Part shown: positions 21,290-31,880 of the stretch, piece by piece
How the letters are laid out: each line of letters begins with the position of its first letter
Position numbering within the stretch: the first letter of the stretch is position 1
Source: Larix kaempferi
Taxonomy: Eukaryota > Streptophyta > Pinopsida > Pinales > Pinaceae
Length of the DNA stretch: 64,000 bases
Assembly: GCA_027924585.1 (NCBI GenBank)
Contig: BSBM01001929.1
Span: 1 to 64,000, forward strand
Direction: 5' to 3'
Program-made: the position numbers and the translations under genes
Notes under the pieces: generated by a model
Seen by the model: the letters and a program-made list of their open reading frames with translations, nothing else
Databases searched by the model: none
What the model was told of the DNA's origin: nothing

Positions 21290-21839
21290 CAAATATCATT
21301 TTCATAGTTTTTAAATCAATAATGGGAGAGTTTTTCATTGCCCAATCGATACCTAGTAGTGCCGGATAAGGATGGTTGTCATCCATAATTTCGATTACTT
21401 CAAAATATGCATATCTACGCACTCCATCAATGTCAACAATGGTTTTGGGTAATCTTCCCAAAGGTATAACTATCCCTTGGTTAGCCATCCTCAATTGTAA
21501 AGGTGACAACTATAACTTGGGTTTACCCATCTGATGCCATGTCTGCTTGGTCAAGACATTTACTTCGGATCCAAGATCAAGAATGATGTCATCTATCTCA
21601 TAGTCTCCAATCTGTGCAGTGAGTCTCATTTCCCTTCCTATTATCTTAGGACTTCGAATATTGTGGACTACGCTAGTGGAAACCCTGTTGTCACTGTTTG
21701 GCTCATACTGCCTTAGTATCTTTTCAAATTCCAAAAGAGCATCTGCGCTCTTTAGTAATTTCATGCAGTTGCGTAAGAACTGTGCAACAGAGGTCCCTGC
21801 ATATGTTTCCGTATTTGTTTGATCTTGCACTATTGGCAT
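21290..21839 (-). pseudogene. B1 aspartic protease
   Basis: From the Met at 21839 a linker leads to DDIILDLGSEVNVLTKQTWH (residues 83-102), then PYPALLGIDWAM about 70 residues later in the next frame segment. DLGS replaces the usual DTGS. Both units and, from memory, other Athila/Tat proteases have DLG, so this is likely normal for the lineage. A stop at 21510 separates the two parts. The protease matures the Gag-Pol polyprotein. Confidence 0.75.
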
Positions 21840-21952
21840 ATTCTATCTTTGTGGTACTTCACTGCGCAACTGTGTTCTGGGGGAGCCAGGTGGCGGTGCC
21901 CTGAATATGTCTCGTGCTTAAAGGATCCCTTATTTTTCTGTAAATCTAGACA

Positions 21953-21957
21953 TGGTG
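21953..21957. repeat. Target-site duplication TGGTG, left copy (E1)
   Basis: TGGTG precedes TGTTAAC at 21958 and recurs at 25226-25230 directly after GTTAACA. The same pair flanks E2 (41048-41052 and 44322-44326), as expected if one insertion was copied with its surroundings. Confidence 0.92.
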
Positions 21958-23018
21958 TGTTAACTCCCATATATTTTTCTACAATATGCAGTTGAATGGA
22001 AGTAATGGATGGTCAAAATGTACCTGGTAGTGAAACCGAGATATCTTCCATGCTCCAGTGCTATATGCTAATGGGAAAGACTAAGGGGTCTAAGGAGGAA
22101 CAAATTTGCAAAGGATGAGAAAATGTTGAAGTATGGGTATAAATAAACTAGAAACACACTTTATAACCTATAGTCCGCCTGTCAAGTAATGGGAAGCTAA
22201 GCATTACACCAATCTACACCATATATTTGGCGGGGATAAGATCCACGGCCCTAGGTGAAATATCGCACAGCCAAGTTGCGAGGAAGATAAGAAAAGAGTT
22301 GATGTGATGAGCCTTCCCAGCCAGCCAGGTGTCAGCAGGAGACGTTGTCGCAAGCAAAAAGATCGAAGGGAGATATATAGGAGTGGGCGCATGCGATGGC
22401 ATGAACTGGTGGAAAGGTCCACGGTTTGGAATACTAAAGGGATGTACATCAACGGCTCTCATAGCAGATCGCACAAAGAAGTAGCGCACTGGATAAGAAA
22501 GGGGTGGATGCGATGACATTTTCTCACCTACCAGATATCAGCTCCAGAGCCCGTCGCACAAAGAGGGGGAACCATAGTAGGGACCACCTGGGTACATGCA
22601 AGGACGTCTTTTGGGAAAATGTGGAGAAGAAGGGACGACATAGATGGAAAGATTAAAATAGATCCGACAGTAAAGACGAATCGAAGGTCAAATCAAGAGA
22701 TAAAGAGGCGATAGATCCGATGAAGGGAAACTAGCACGTGGGAGATCAACGGTTGAAATTAACGGGAAACCTACCAAGAGAGCCGGCGTTACAGAGACGT
22801 GGCTATAGATATGAAAACACCTTTCAAAGTTTTCATTTTTACCCTTTCCGAAACCTGTCTTAACGGAAGGGGTTTTTTCCAGAGAAGGATGTTCTAGCCC
22901 CAGTACAGGAGTTTGATGGCTGGTCACCAGGCAGTTGGGTCGGACCACGAAATTCTTGTGGTCACTCCCTAACAGGGAGGTCCCCGGAGACCCTGTATCA
23001 GTTTCGGTCTAGGCTAGA

Positions 23019-23306
23019 ATGGCCTACAAAGAAGCTATTTTTCAAGAACTCGGCAATGTGGGCCTGGAGGTCACCTCAGGAATAACAATGGTTGCCTTGT
23101 TTCGTCAAAGTCCATCCAAAGGTCGTTGGACCTTTGTAACTCCCCGCCTCGGGCCAGACCTGGGCATTAGGGATAATTCCCACTACTTCTCAAACATCCA
23201 AAGTAACGGTTGGTCCATCAAAAAGCATAGGTGGGTCAAGATTAAACCCCGATATGAGAGAATTTCTGACCAAAGGTATCCTTCCATAGGTAACATTTTC
23301 CCCTAG
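23019..23306 (+). CDS. Small unidentified ORF in E1
   Basis: A 95-residue frame starts MAYKEAIFQELGNVGLEVTS and is rich in basic and aromatic residues towards the end. In E2 the equivalent (from 42114) starts MACEEAIFQDLGNVGLEVTS and meets a stop after 67 residues, then continues in frame. I recognise no domain. Similarity between E1 and E2 shows common descent, not selection. It could be a Gag relic, a regulatory frame or noise. Confidence 0.3.
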   Translation: MAYKEAIFQELGNVGLEVTSGITMVALFRQSPSKGRWTFVTPRLGPDLGIRDNSHYFSNIQSNGWSIKKHRWVKIKPRYERISDQRYPSIGNIFP

Positions 23307-23952
23307 TATTAATAGCTTCTGGCCCAGTTTCCGGATAAAGGGAAAGGGTTGGAACAAGCAGGCGAAGAATACATGTCGCCCTGCCTTAGTAAGATGAAGA
23401 CAGAAGTTTTCAGAGGGTTATAAGCATCCTAAAGGTGCTGGATGCTTATGACTGAGAAGTTGGAAAATGTGTGGAGGCCAGAAAAGTATGTAAAGGAAGT
23501 GTAAAAAAGGAAAAGTCCCTTGCGTGGATTAGAGGTTGGCTCGAAAGGTGATAGAGGTAATGTGACCCACGTCTTTCGGAGCGTGCGGGAAAGCATGAGA
23601 TTAAGTATTGTCACATGAGAGACATCAGAAGAACGGGCCTGCAAAGGGGATCTCTGAATGTTATCCCAGAGGATTATCGGTATGATGGAAGGCACTTTTT
23701 GCATCATCATTGGCTATGCCGTCTATCTGGGACGACATCGCTGAGCATGCTGAAGGTCACCTTGAACCTTGGGCATCACGGTTTCCTGATTGAAGAGTCC
23801 GATAGAGCTATCATGGCAATTATGACCACTTGTAGTTGCCGTCATCATCGCAGCAGTTATGGATAAGATTCTCACATCTTTTATCTGAAGTCGGTATAAG
23901 GGAAAGATGGTGCACCTAGCGGTTCGACCATTTTCTCTGTTATGATTGGCTC

Positions 23953-24105
23953 ATGGCGAAAGGACGAAAGTGCGAAGTGGTGTTCTCTCCAGAGCAGGTG
24001 TGGGTTGAGATGGAGGAAAATCCTACCACTCCCTCTCTTATGGTATTCGACCTAATAGAATCCAACTCTGCCAGCGAAGACGAGAAACCTGATGGATGAC
24101 AAGTG
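23953..24105 (+). pseudogene. Second small ORF of E1, truncated relative to E2
   Basis: The frame starts MAKGRKCEVV and reads VWVEMEEN, then an acidic patch like SASEDEKPDG, where a TGA stops it. E2 keeps an 84-residue open version at 43049-43303. No family is recognised. Confidence 0.3.
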
Positions 24106-25230
24106 TCCAAAGGAAATAGACAAAGACAGAAGAAGGAGACCTTCGGAATCAAGTGAAGCGGCCAACCAAGTACAGAAATAGTTCACGATTTTGTAATATC
24201 CATTGAGGAAGCAACACCTATCCTACCAGATGGCGCATCACAGGCTAATAGCTCATTGAAAGTGGAAGATTTCTTTGACTCGCAAGGTCACTTGCGAACC
24301 CAGGGTTAAGACAATTCTCTGTCTATAATATTCTGTTCCTTGTCTTAATCAGTCTGTTTGAGGCATGACACATATGTAATATTTTTGAATTTTTTGGTGA
24401 AATGAGGTGTCCTTCTAATATTTCCATTAGGGTGAGAGGTTAGTCAAGCAATAAGGCTCTGGGCATATATATATGCGATGTAATAGAGTGAATAAGGGTT
24501 GAAAATCTTATGTTGAAAGCTTTTGGTAAATTGAGTATTAGTCTGTAAGACCTTTTTTGAGCTGTTTTAATAAAGTTGGCAGAGCTGAAGCCTGCGTTTT
24601 GACAGGGATTCCTGTGTAATTGGTCTAGTAGTCTGTATTTTCTCTCTTCGTAACCCCATTTTGTGTTATTTATTTCATGCTTGGATCAGGGTAATGATTA
24701 AGTGGAATTCATAGAAATTATGCTCTGCTTAGTTTTTTCCAAGTATTTCACCAACATATTCTACTAAAGTTGATGTAGGATTCATCTTGGTATGCCTTAC
24801 ATTGATGGACTGTTTCTTTTATCTTCTGTTCCACAAAATTAAAATCTCTTTGACTACTAGCTGCTTGATACCTTACCCTTGTGAATGCGTTTGCAGAATC
24901 TTTGTGAATGATGTTTCATAGTTTGTTAAAGGTGACTCCATTGCACAAACTAAATTTCATACGTTTTCAACCAAACAGCGCGTGAATCATTTTATTTCAA
25001 AATAGAAAACTGATCTTCTATATAATTGTTGTAATTGAATATCTTGGCCGTGAATGTTGGTGTTTCTTTTTCATTATTGACAATCTTGATTATTCCAGTC
25101 TTTTCATGAGATTTTAGAGAGATCCCTCTCTGTCTGTGTTGGGTCAGTAGCACAGGCCAAAGATTTGTTAGTGGTTACCTAGAATTACCCTCTTTCAGCC
25201 TTGGGGGTCAATTTCGGTGTTAACATGGTG

Positions 25231-26152
25231 CTTTCCCAGGAGCTTTCCTAATCCATACAGGCTCTCCAGGATTCTAGCTAGGATCACGCATTCTGGAGGT
25301 CGAAGCTTCTGCGCCTCCATCCATTCCTGTATCTGCGCCACTGTGTGTTACCACGTTTACACTTGGATCCGCAGTTCTGCTCTCTGCTGCAATCAACTGA
25401 ATATTGGGATTTGGTGGTTCTGTCCTTCTTCTCTTCTGCATTTCTACCTCAAGTAGAGGACAATCTTCAATAACATGCTCAAATGATTTACAGTAATTGC
25501 ACGTAGTGCATGGGTTGGTACAATATCTAGAAACGTGACCTAGTTGGCCACAATTGTAACAGATTACCTGGCCGCGGCCTCTTCCTTGCGCTGGGCCAAC
25601 ATTTCTTCCTCTCCCGCGGTATCCACCACCATGGCCTCTATATCCCCCTTGATCATATTGGGTGTTTTCTTGTTTTAGCTGAGTTTCGTGTTGAACGCGA
25701 TACATCCCAGCACCTCACATTGATTCCATATCACGCTTTTTTTTATTCATGAGCTCATATGCGCGGCAATTGGATTCATCATGTCCAACTGATTTACAGA
25801 AATTGCAATATAGGATTTTAGGCATGTTTACATATTTCTATATCAGATAACAGTCTTCAGGCCTATGTCCTCCAGTTCTGCAGATTTCACACCACGGTGC
25901 CTGATTGTGGTTCATATTGATTAGGTTTGGTGCGCCATTGGCAAGATAGTCCTGAAATAGAGGGCAAAGTTCTCTGGTATGGCCTTCTCCTTTGCATCCG
26001 GTGCACCAAACTTCACGTCTGTGTTCATATCTTTTCTCTTTCCCATTTTTCATACCCTGTAATTCTAATGTCAGCGTAGTCAGTTGGTTCTGAATCTGCG
26101 ACATTCCAGTGCTAGTCTAAGCAATTGGTGAAGCCTCTAGATGCATTACAAT
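25231..26152 (-). pseudogene. B1 Gag zinc-knuckle region
   Basis: Five CCHC knuckles can be read in order along the minus strand: CTGCKGEGHTRELC, CEICRTGGHRPEDC, CNFCKSVGHDESNC (in the broken segment near 25770), CYNCGQLGHVSRYC and CNYCKSFEHVIEDC. They lie in open segments 25838-26104 and 25274-25705 separated by stops. Between the third and fourth is an Arg/Gly-rich stretch (GGYRGHGGGYRGRGR). Such regions bind the genomic RNA. Most plant Gag proteins have one or two knuckles, so five is unusual. The region ends where E1 is inserted. Confidence 0.8.
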
Positions 26153-26965
26153 CTATAAGGCCTCTACCTGCGACGCAAGCTTTTGCTGCATCAATGGTTG
26201 TCTGATGTGAGGCAACATCGCAGTGATGAACCATTCCTTGTGCTCTTGTGGAGCTATTACGAAACTAGCTTGGTCTAATAATGTTTTAAATTTTTGGTCA
26301 AATTCCCAGACCGATTCGGTAGGCTTCTGTTTGATTTCCTTTAATTCTATTATGCACTCCGATTCTGACTTTGGCTTCTTAAACTCTACAACCAGTGCAG
26401 CCTGAATTTTTGTTAGGGTTCTTGGCTGTGCCTGAGAATATTTCATAAACCAATGCAACACGTGGTCTCTGAAAGTAGTGATGAGCTGTGCTCTCTTCAT
26501 AGCGTCATCCTGGAGTTGCTTTAAGCTCCATACGGTTTCACATAGAAACCAGTGCTGCTCAGGGTCTTCTAGAACCGTTCCTTTGAATATCAGAAGCTTT
26601 ATATCGTTATATGTCATTATCCTTCTTGGTTGTGCAATGATCTGAGTAGTGCTGACTATCTGCGTGGAGAAAACAAAGGGAATATTCAGAATACTAGGAT
26701 TCTGCGGACTGGGTTGTGCGACAGTCGCTGCGGGTGGGTTCTGGTCTAAGGATGGCGCGGTTTCTGCAACCGACAGATTCTGAGGTGTGATAGGGTGAAT
26801 AGTGGTTGATAGTGGCGCGGTCTGATTGTTAATATCACATGGGAGTTCGGTATCTATGTAGAGTCTAGGTGCTCCGGGATTCTTTTCTTTATTAAATTTA
26901 TATCTCTTTCCACTTCTTATATTATGAGTTTCTTCGTCAGAATCACTATAAATGCTATTGACCAT
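26153..26965 (-). pseudogene. B1 Gag, capsid region
   Basis: A 270-residue open frame starts MVNSIYSDSDEETHNIRSGK. A Pro/Thr-rich N-terminal half leads into a capsid-like domain: EDPEQHWFLCETVWSLKQ, LITTFRDHVLHWFMKYSQ, EFKKPKSESECIIELKEIKQ, VWEFDQKFKTLLDQ and EWFITAMLPHIRQPL. This is the plant retrotransposon Gag pattern. It is followed in the same direction by the zinc knuckles. The unit 2 copy is split by stops (45279-46061). Confidence 0.85.
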
Positions 26966-26977
26966 GACAGATGTAAA

Positions 26978-27491
26978 AATATTACTGCATCCTTAAAACT
27001 CCTTTCTCAGCTAAAATCATTTTAATATATAGACTAAGATTGTTTAAGAACTTACCTCTGAATCCTTCAAAAAAGTATGCTTCAACTTGACTGTAAGATT
27101 TCAGCGTGCCAACAACAAACTCGGTCACAAATCCTTCAAGTATGCTATTGACCCAAAAGTCGAATGCTCGCGATAGTGGGCTGTCTATTTCTTTGAGCTG
27201 TGCTGTGAGGTCTGGAGTCCACTCTGTAGGTACTCCTCCTTGAAAAAAAAATTTCTTTTCTGCGAGTCCCGAGATCCACTCGTGCAACTCGTTTGGAAAC
27301 GTAGCCCAAAAAATATCATGAATCTCTCTCCACAAATATCTGTTCAACCACTCTACGTCTGTGAGATGCGGATGTCTGTTCTCTTTCTTCGTAAAATCTC
27401 TTTCAATCTTGTCGCACCAATCCCAGATCTCTTTCTGTTCAGGATGCAAATTTTCTGAACCCAATGCGAACTGGTATTCTTCTTCACACAT
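26978..27491 (-). CDS. B1 small ORF upstream of gag, unknown
   Basis: A 169-residue frame starts MCEEEYQFALGSENLHPEQK and reads IWDWCDKIERDF, DVEWLNRYLWREIHDIFW and FWVNSILEGFVTEFVVG. It is the first frame after the primer site and has no family I recognise. Ogre/Tat elements have an unknown ORF in this position, which is my best comparison. In unit 2 it is cut by a stop at 46285 after 100 residues. The gap to gag is only about 15 bases, so it may originally have been fused to or translated with gag. Confidence 0.5.
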
Positions 27492-27527
27492 TAATTTCCA
27501 AGATTTTATCGCATCACTGGTCTTAGC

Positions 27528-27544
27528 CGAGCAATGGAACCATT
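27528..27544 (-). other. Candidate primer-binding site of B1
   Basis: On the minus strand the LTR end CCAACA is followed by AA and then TGGTTCCATTGCTCGG. TGG right after the LTR is the expected start of a tRNA 3'-end complement. The spacing TGG..CC.TTGC resembles the Asp-tRNA type of Athila/Tat elements, but the match is partial and I do not assign the tRNA. Confidence 0.5.
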
Positions 27545-28958
27545 TGTTGGTTGTCTATCACCTTCTTGAGGTTTCCAGTGTAGACACAGGTTCTTTGCGG
27601 TTCAAGGAACCAACAAAACCCCAATTCACTGGCCCTTTCGGCAACAGGCTGCGCGTAGCCTGAGGTCTCACCCGCGGTGAAGCTGGAGGGGGGTGGTTGT
27701 GGAATCAAGTTTCCACAACCGGGTGATGCGATGGGGGGAAATCTAATAAGTAGCGCAACAGCTTGTGGGTTGCGCGAATAGATACTGCGCGCACCTTTTG
27801 TCTCGCATCAGATACTTTAGTGCACAACTGTGCTCTCGCACTTGTGCCTTCAACGCACAACTGCGCTCGCACCACCAATGACTGTGCGGTACAGGTTACC
27901 TTTGCATTACGACAGTAAGCTATCAAGAGCTACCTCACAGCAACCTTCAATGACTTGGCGCATCCATGAGACTGCGCCTCCTTGCCAGGATACTCAATTC
28001 TACTTAACGTCCTTTATTCCTTTACTCCATTCAAGTCTTATTAGTAAATTGTGGATGGTTTGATAACAAACATTACTACACGCTCCAACGATGCACTTAA
28101 ATTCATTGTTTACTACTTCGACCAATAGATAGCTTCATACATTCCAATCTACAGGTTCATACATGTTGAATACTTAACAGTCCTTTGTGCATGCATTACT
28201 TAACATATTATTCCCACTCACTGCGGCGAATACATATAAAAGCAATCACATATAGAATTTTCCAGCATTAAACACACATATCTAGAAATTAAACAATCAT
28301 AAAACACATTGGTCACACAACACATAATTTAACGTGGTTCATCCCCCAGATGGAGGCTACGTACACAAGAACGGTTGTTAATATTGCTCTTAATGGGAAG
28401 GGTACAACCGTTCTTAGTCTACGCACTCAGCTGCAGACTCTCTTCTCTCTCACATCGGTCTCTACACACTCAGCTGCAGAGCCTTTACAATGGTTGTCTA
28501 AGCTTAAGATTATACAATAATCCACACTTAAGCAAAATGAAGAGTTCATCAACCCAACCAACAACCCTTTCCCATACAAAATCATGCCTATTTATAGATT
28601 ATGCACGCAGGCATATCTTTTCAATTCGTAAGCAAAAATACTTAGGTCTACAAAACGGGCGTGGCTAACTACCACCCTTGCTATCACCGTCGACAGCTTA
28701 CTCCGCATGCTCCAGCTGGGCCACTCATGGCTCACATGCTCTTCTGATAGCCGCAGTCCTCCAAGTGGTTAAAACTGCATCATGGCCTGTCCCTTTCCAC
28801 TCCTTCGCCTGCTTGTCGCCATCGACATCGTGGCCTAGATTCTAAACTGCTTGCCACCACACGTTTGAACAGGTTGCTTTCATTTTCCATCCACCTGTTC
28901 CTTACCAAAACTAGGTCATATCCTCATTTGACCTTTACCTATGTTCTGCCCAAAAGTA
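27545..28958 (-). repeat. LTR2: truncated 5' LTR of B1
   Basis: It matches LTR3 from TGTTGG up to CCAAAAGTA, about 85% of the full 1662 bp. It then stops abruptly at 28958, where A2 interior sequence begins. LTR3 continues for 245 more bases at the same point, so this is a deletion in unit 1. Confidence 0.9.
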
Positions 28959-29750
28959 ACTGAGTCAATTTCCTGAACTAGGGAGCTGTTGAGGGTGTAT
29001 GGAAGAAGAACTGGTGGTGCTTGTCCATAGACTGCTTCATATTGTGTCCTTGTAGATGTGGTATTGTACCACTAGAGCGCTTCTAGGAAATCCATAGAAA
29101 TAGTTGTCCAAATTTGTGTAGGGATAGGAAAGGGTTCGAGTAGTCCCAAAAGGAGTGGCGTTTCACCCTTGTTGACTTGGCAAGTATTACAGTCACCCAC
29201 CATCTGTTGAATTGGCATTTTCAGTCCCTGCCAAAAGAAGTTACATTGTTCTTGGTCATACTTTTGGAGGAACCCAGAGTGCCCTGCCGATGAAGAAGCA
29301 TGGAGTTCATAGAAGAGGTAGCCCTATTGAACATATTGCAACCAGTTTGGAAGAAGCAAAGAAATAGCTGTAAGAGAAACTGGGTCATCAAATGTGCGAG
29401 AAGGAGCATCTTCCACCATATTATCCTTACCCTTCTTGTAAGTGATCGCATAGTCATAACCCATGAGGTGAATAACCCATTTCAGGTGTGTTCGGGAGGA
29501 GACCCGTTGTGCCAAGAAATGTTTCAGACTCTAGAGATCAGTCTTGATGCAGAAATAATTCCCTAATAGAGATGTCTTCCACGTCGGTACTGCATGCAAA
29601 ATAGCCATCATTTCCTGCTGAGATGTAGACGTGGCTAAATGCTTACCGGAAAGGTCTCTTGAAGGCGGAAATCCCACTGGTGCAGCAAAGACACCTGCGT
29701 ATCTATCCAAGGAAGTAGTGGAGACCGTTGATGGGTGCATCTGATGTGAA
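28959..29750 (-). pseudogene. A2 RNase H and integrase remnants
   Basis: Frames on the minus strand carry FAAPVGFPPSRDLSGKHLA and STSQQEMMAIL, the RT-deletion join near 29645. They continue with LKWVIHLMGYDYAITYKKGK (RNase H tail), an integrase zinc-region remnant with DREQCNFFW- and QVNKGETPLL-like text, and the SMDFLEAL/QWYNT join near 29078. Several stops split them. The element ends here at the deletion point. Confidence 0.8.
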
Positions 29751-29957
29751 TGGAGCTAAGCGATGAGACCATGTGAATTCTTCTTAAGGATCTTTTCCAA
29801 GTGATGTGAACCGATGATGCAGAGAGACCCTGGTTGTAAGCCTGTAAATTTGTGTTGTGTCCCATTGAATGAAAACTGCATCCAAAGTTCAGCAAAATCT
29901 CGTAAGATGGGGCCAATGTGTGTAACCATTGAACGCCCAAAACCACGTCACATCCGC

Positions 29958-30353
29958 CTAAGGACAAGGAAAACATGTCAGAGCATAGGTTTTTATCTTC
30001 CATAGAAATAAACACATTGTGACACTTTCCCTTGCAAGGTAAGGTGCCTCCATTGGCAACCATGACTTCAAAGTTGGAGCAAGGATGGAAAAAACATTCA
30101 GCCTGTTTGGCGATCCAGGGGCAATGAAGTTATGAGTGCTACTAGAATCAGTGAGTATTGTAAGAGGAAGATTCTTGAAATAACCCTGGACCCGCATTGT
30201 TTGGGGGGTGGTGACGTCGGATAAAGAATGGAGAGATATCTCTGGTTGTTCATCCTGAGATGGGGGGTCAATAGGAGGCACCTGAATGTTGACCTGATCA
30301 TCCATTGTATCTAGAGCTTCTTCACCAATTTTAGAGGCAGGCGAAGAATCCAT
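29958..30353 (-). pseudogene. A2 protease, downstream copy of the internal duplication
   Basis: It reads DSSPASKIGEEALDTMDDQV, then LPLTILTDSSSTHNFIAPGS. The catalytic motif is TDSSST instead of IDSGST in A1 and A3, so the catalytic DSG has become DSS. A frame change follows. This copy is unlikely to have been active. Confidence 0.75.
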
Positions 30354-30490
30354 ATCTAAGAGATAGAGCTTTTGTTGAACACATCTATGTCCCCGAGTGA
30401 ATTTGTCATCACAATTATAACAAAGCCCTTTTTCTCTGGGTGCCTACATCTTTGTTTAAGACAAATGCTTGATAGGATTTCTCATCACAA

Positions 30491-30904
30491 TTAAAACCGC
30501 ATCCATAGTTTAGCAAAATCCTGTAAGATGGGGCCAAGTGTTCGTAACCATTGAACGCCCAAAACCACATCACATATGCCTAAGGACAAGGCAAACATGT
30601 CAGAGCGCATGTTATAATCTTCCATAGAAATACACACATTGTGACACTTTCCCTTGCAAGGTAAGGTGCCTCCATTGGCAACCATGACTTCAAAGTTGGA
30701 GCAAGGATGGAAAAAACAATCATCCTGTTTGGCGATCCAGGGGTCAATGAAATTATGAGTGCTACTAGAATCAATGAGTATTGTAAGAGGAAGCTTCTTG
30801 AAATAACCCTTGACCCGCATTGTTTGGGGGGTGGTGACGCCAGATAAAGAATGGAGAGATATCTCTGGTTGTTCTTCCTGAGATGGGGGGTCAATAGGAG
30901 GCAC
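30491..30904 (-). pseudogene. A2 protease, upstream copy of the internal duplication
   Basis: It reads MPPIDPPSQEEQPEISLHSL, then LPLTILIDSSSTHNFIDPWI and SLGICDVVLGVQWLRTLGPI. This 137-residue frame is better preserved than the other copy, but it too has DSS instead of DSG. The shared DSS shows that the Gly to Ser change came before the 622-bp duplication. Confidence 0.75.
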
Positions 30905-31129
30905 CTGAATGTCGACCTAATCATCCATTGTATCTAGAGCTTCTTCACCAATTTTAGAGGTAGGCGAAGAATCCATATCCAAGAGATAGAGCTTTTGTTG
31001 AACACATCTATGTCCCCGAGTGAATTTCTCATCACAATTATAACAAAGCCCTTTTTCTCTGGGTGCCTCCATCTCTGTTTCAGAAAAATGCTTGATAGGA
31101 TTTGGTCGAGTTGCTGGCGGAATGGGAGG

Positions 31130-31880
31130 TCATTGAGAACCCATATTTTGGAAGGGAACAAAAGTGGGTTTAGAGCGCTGTTGGGCTGCAATCTTGTCTT
31201 CTTCCAACTTAGCTAACCCTAGGACTTCCATCATTGTGTTGGGATAGAACATTTTAACCTCTGACCGGATTTCATCCTTAAGACCACTGATAAAACAACT
31301 CCTGTAGAATTCATCAGACAAGCCTTCTGTGTGATTGGCTAGTTTCTCAAATTTGGTCTGATACTCTCTCACAGTGCCACTTTGACGGAGTTTAGTGAGT
31401 GCTTTGGTAAAGTCATAAAAAGCACTAGGACCGTTGCAAAAGGAGTTGGAAAAAATATGTCCATTTTGGCTCGTCATGAGCCTTGATGTACCAACGGTAC
31501 CATTGAAGGGATTATTGTTCCAAATGAAAGGATGCAAGTGGAACTTTTTGGACATCAAAAGTATTATGCAGACTGAAATACTATTCTGCATGATAGACCC
31601 GTCCAGTCGGATCAGTACCATTGAAGTGAGGAAATTCAAGCTTCGGACCACGGAAATTGCTGGAAGAAGAGAACACAGTGGCTACAGAAGATTATTGCTG
31701 TCGGTTATTGTTCATGGCTGAATGATGAAGATCAAGGCTGAGAAATTTTTCATCCAGATCTTGTAGTTTGGTTTGGATGGCTGCAAGTGATTCCTCCATG
31801 GTTTTTGCTCCGGTGCGGGTGACAACCAAAACCAAGAGTTTTTTTTTTTTTTTTTTTGGGGAATGGATAGAAAAACACAA
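31130..31880 (-). pseudogene. A2 gag
   Basis: The start region reads VVTRTGAKTMEESLAAIQTK, but the ATG present in A1 is TTG here. A stop follows after NNNRQQ (about 31692), and the second frame (31130-31651) carries GTVREYQTKFEKLANHTEGL and IRSEVKMFYPNTMMEVLGLA. The TAA seen in A1 at the end of gag is CAA here, so A2 preserves the original gag-knuckle continuity. Confidence 0.8.

Larger units (their letters stand above)
21958..25225. mobile_element. E1: 3268-bp insertion with TG..CA ends, possible giant solo LTR
   Basis: The segment interrupts B between the zinc-knuckle region and the protease. It begins TGTTAAC and ends GTTAACA, a perfect 7-bp inverted terminus, and is flanked by 5-bp duplications TGGTG. 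This is the signature of LTR-element integration, but I find no internal direct terminal repeats, primer site or pol. A solo LTR over 3 kb long is the simplest reading. A non-autonomous LTR element with unrecognised LTRs is an alternative. A TATAAATA-like box lies near 22140. Short plus-strand frames conserved in E2 are listed separately. Confidence 0.75.
12207..28958 (-). mobile_element. B1: long Ty3/gypsy element (Athila/Tat-like), 5' LTR truncated, E inserted
   Basis: On the minus strand the order is 5' LTR (LTR2, truncated at 28958), primer site, small ORF, gag, zinc knuckles, protease, second gag-like domain, RT, RNase H, integrase, a long extra ORF, polypurine tract and 3' LTR (LTR1). 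Without insertion E and with a full LTR it would be about 13.7 kb. Long LTRs, a protease with DLGS, RNase H ending GPDHLSR and an extra ORF downstream of integrase point to the non-chromovirus Athila/Tat side of plant Ty3/gypsy. Stops and frameshifts are scattered throughout. The true original right end is LTR3 at 48302, because a tandem duplication lies between. Confidence 0.85.
29858..31101 (-). repeat. 622-bp tandem duplication within A2 (protease region)
   Basis: GAACGCCCAAAACCAC occurs at 29931 and again at 30553, and the surrounding sequence is repeated over about 620 bases. Each copy encodes a zinc knuckle to protease stretch (TTPQTMRV, GYFK(N/K)LPLTIL, SSSTHNFI). The inner junction lies near 30479, after GCTTGATAGGATT. 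A1 and A3 have one copy, so this arose in unit 1 after the 19-kb duplication. Confidence 0.88.

Noticed and set aside
22214-22519. Minus-strand ORF of about 100 residues in E1 and its longer counterpart in E2
   Set aside because: It has no recognisable domain, overlaps a TATA-like region, and composition and frame differ between the two copies. It is probably a chance frame.
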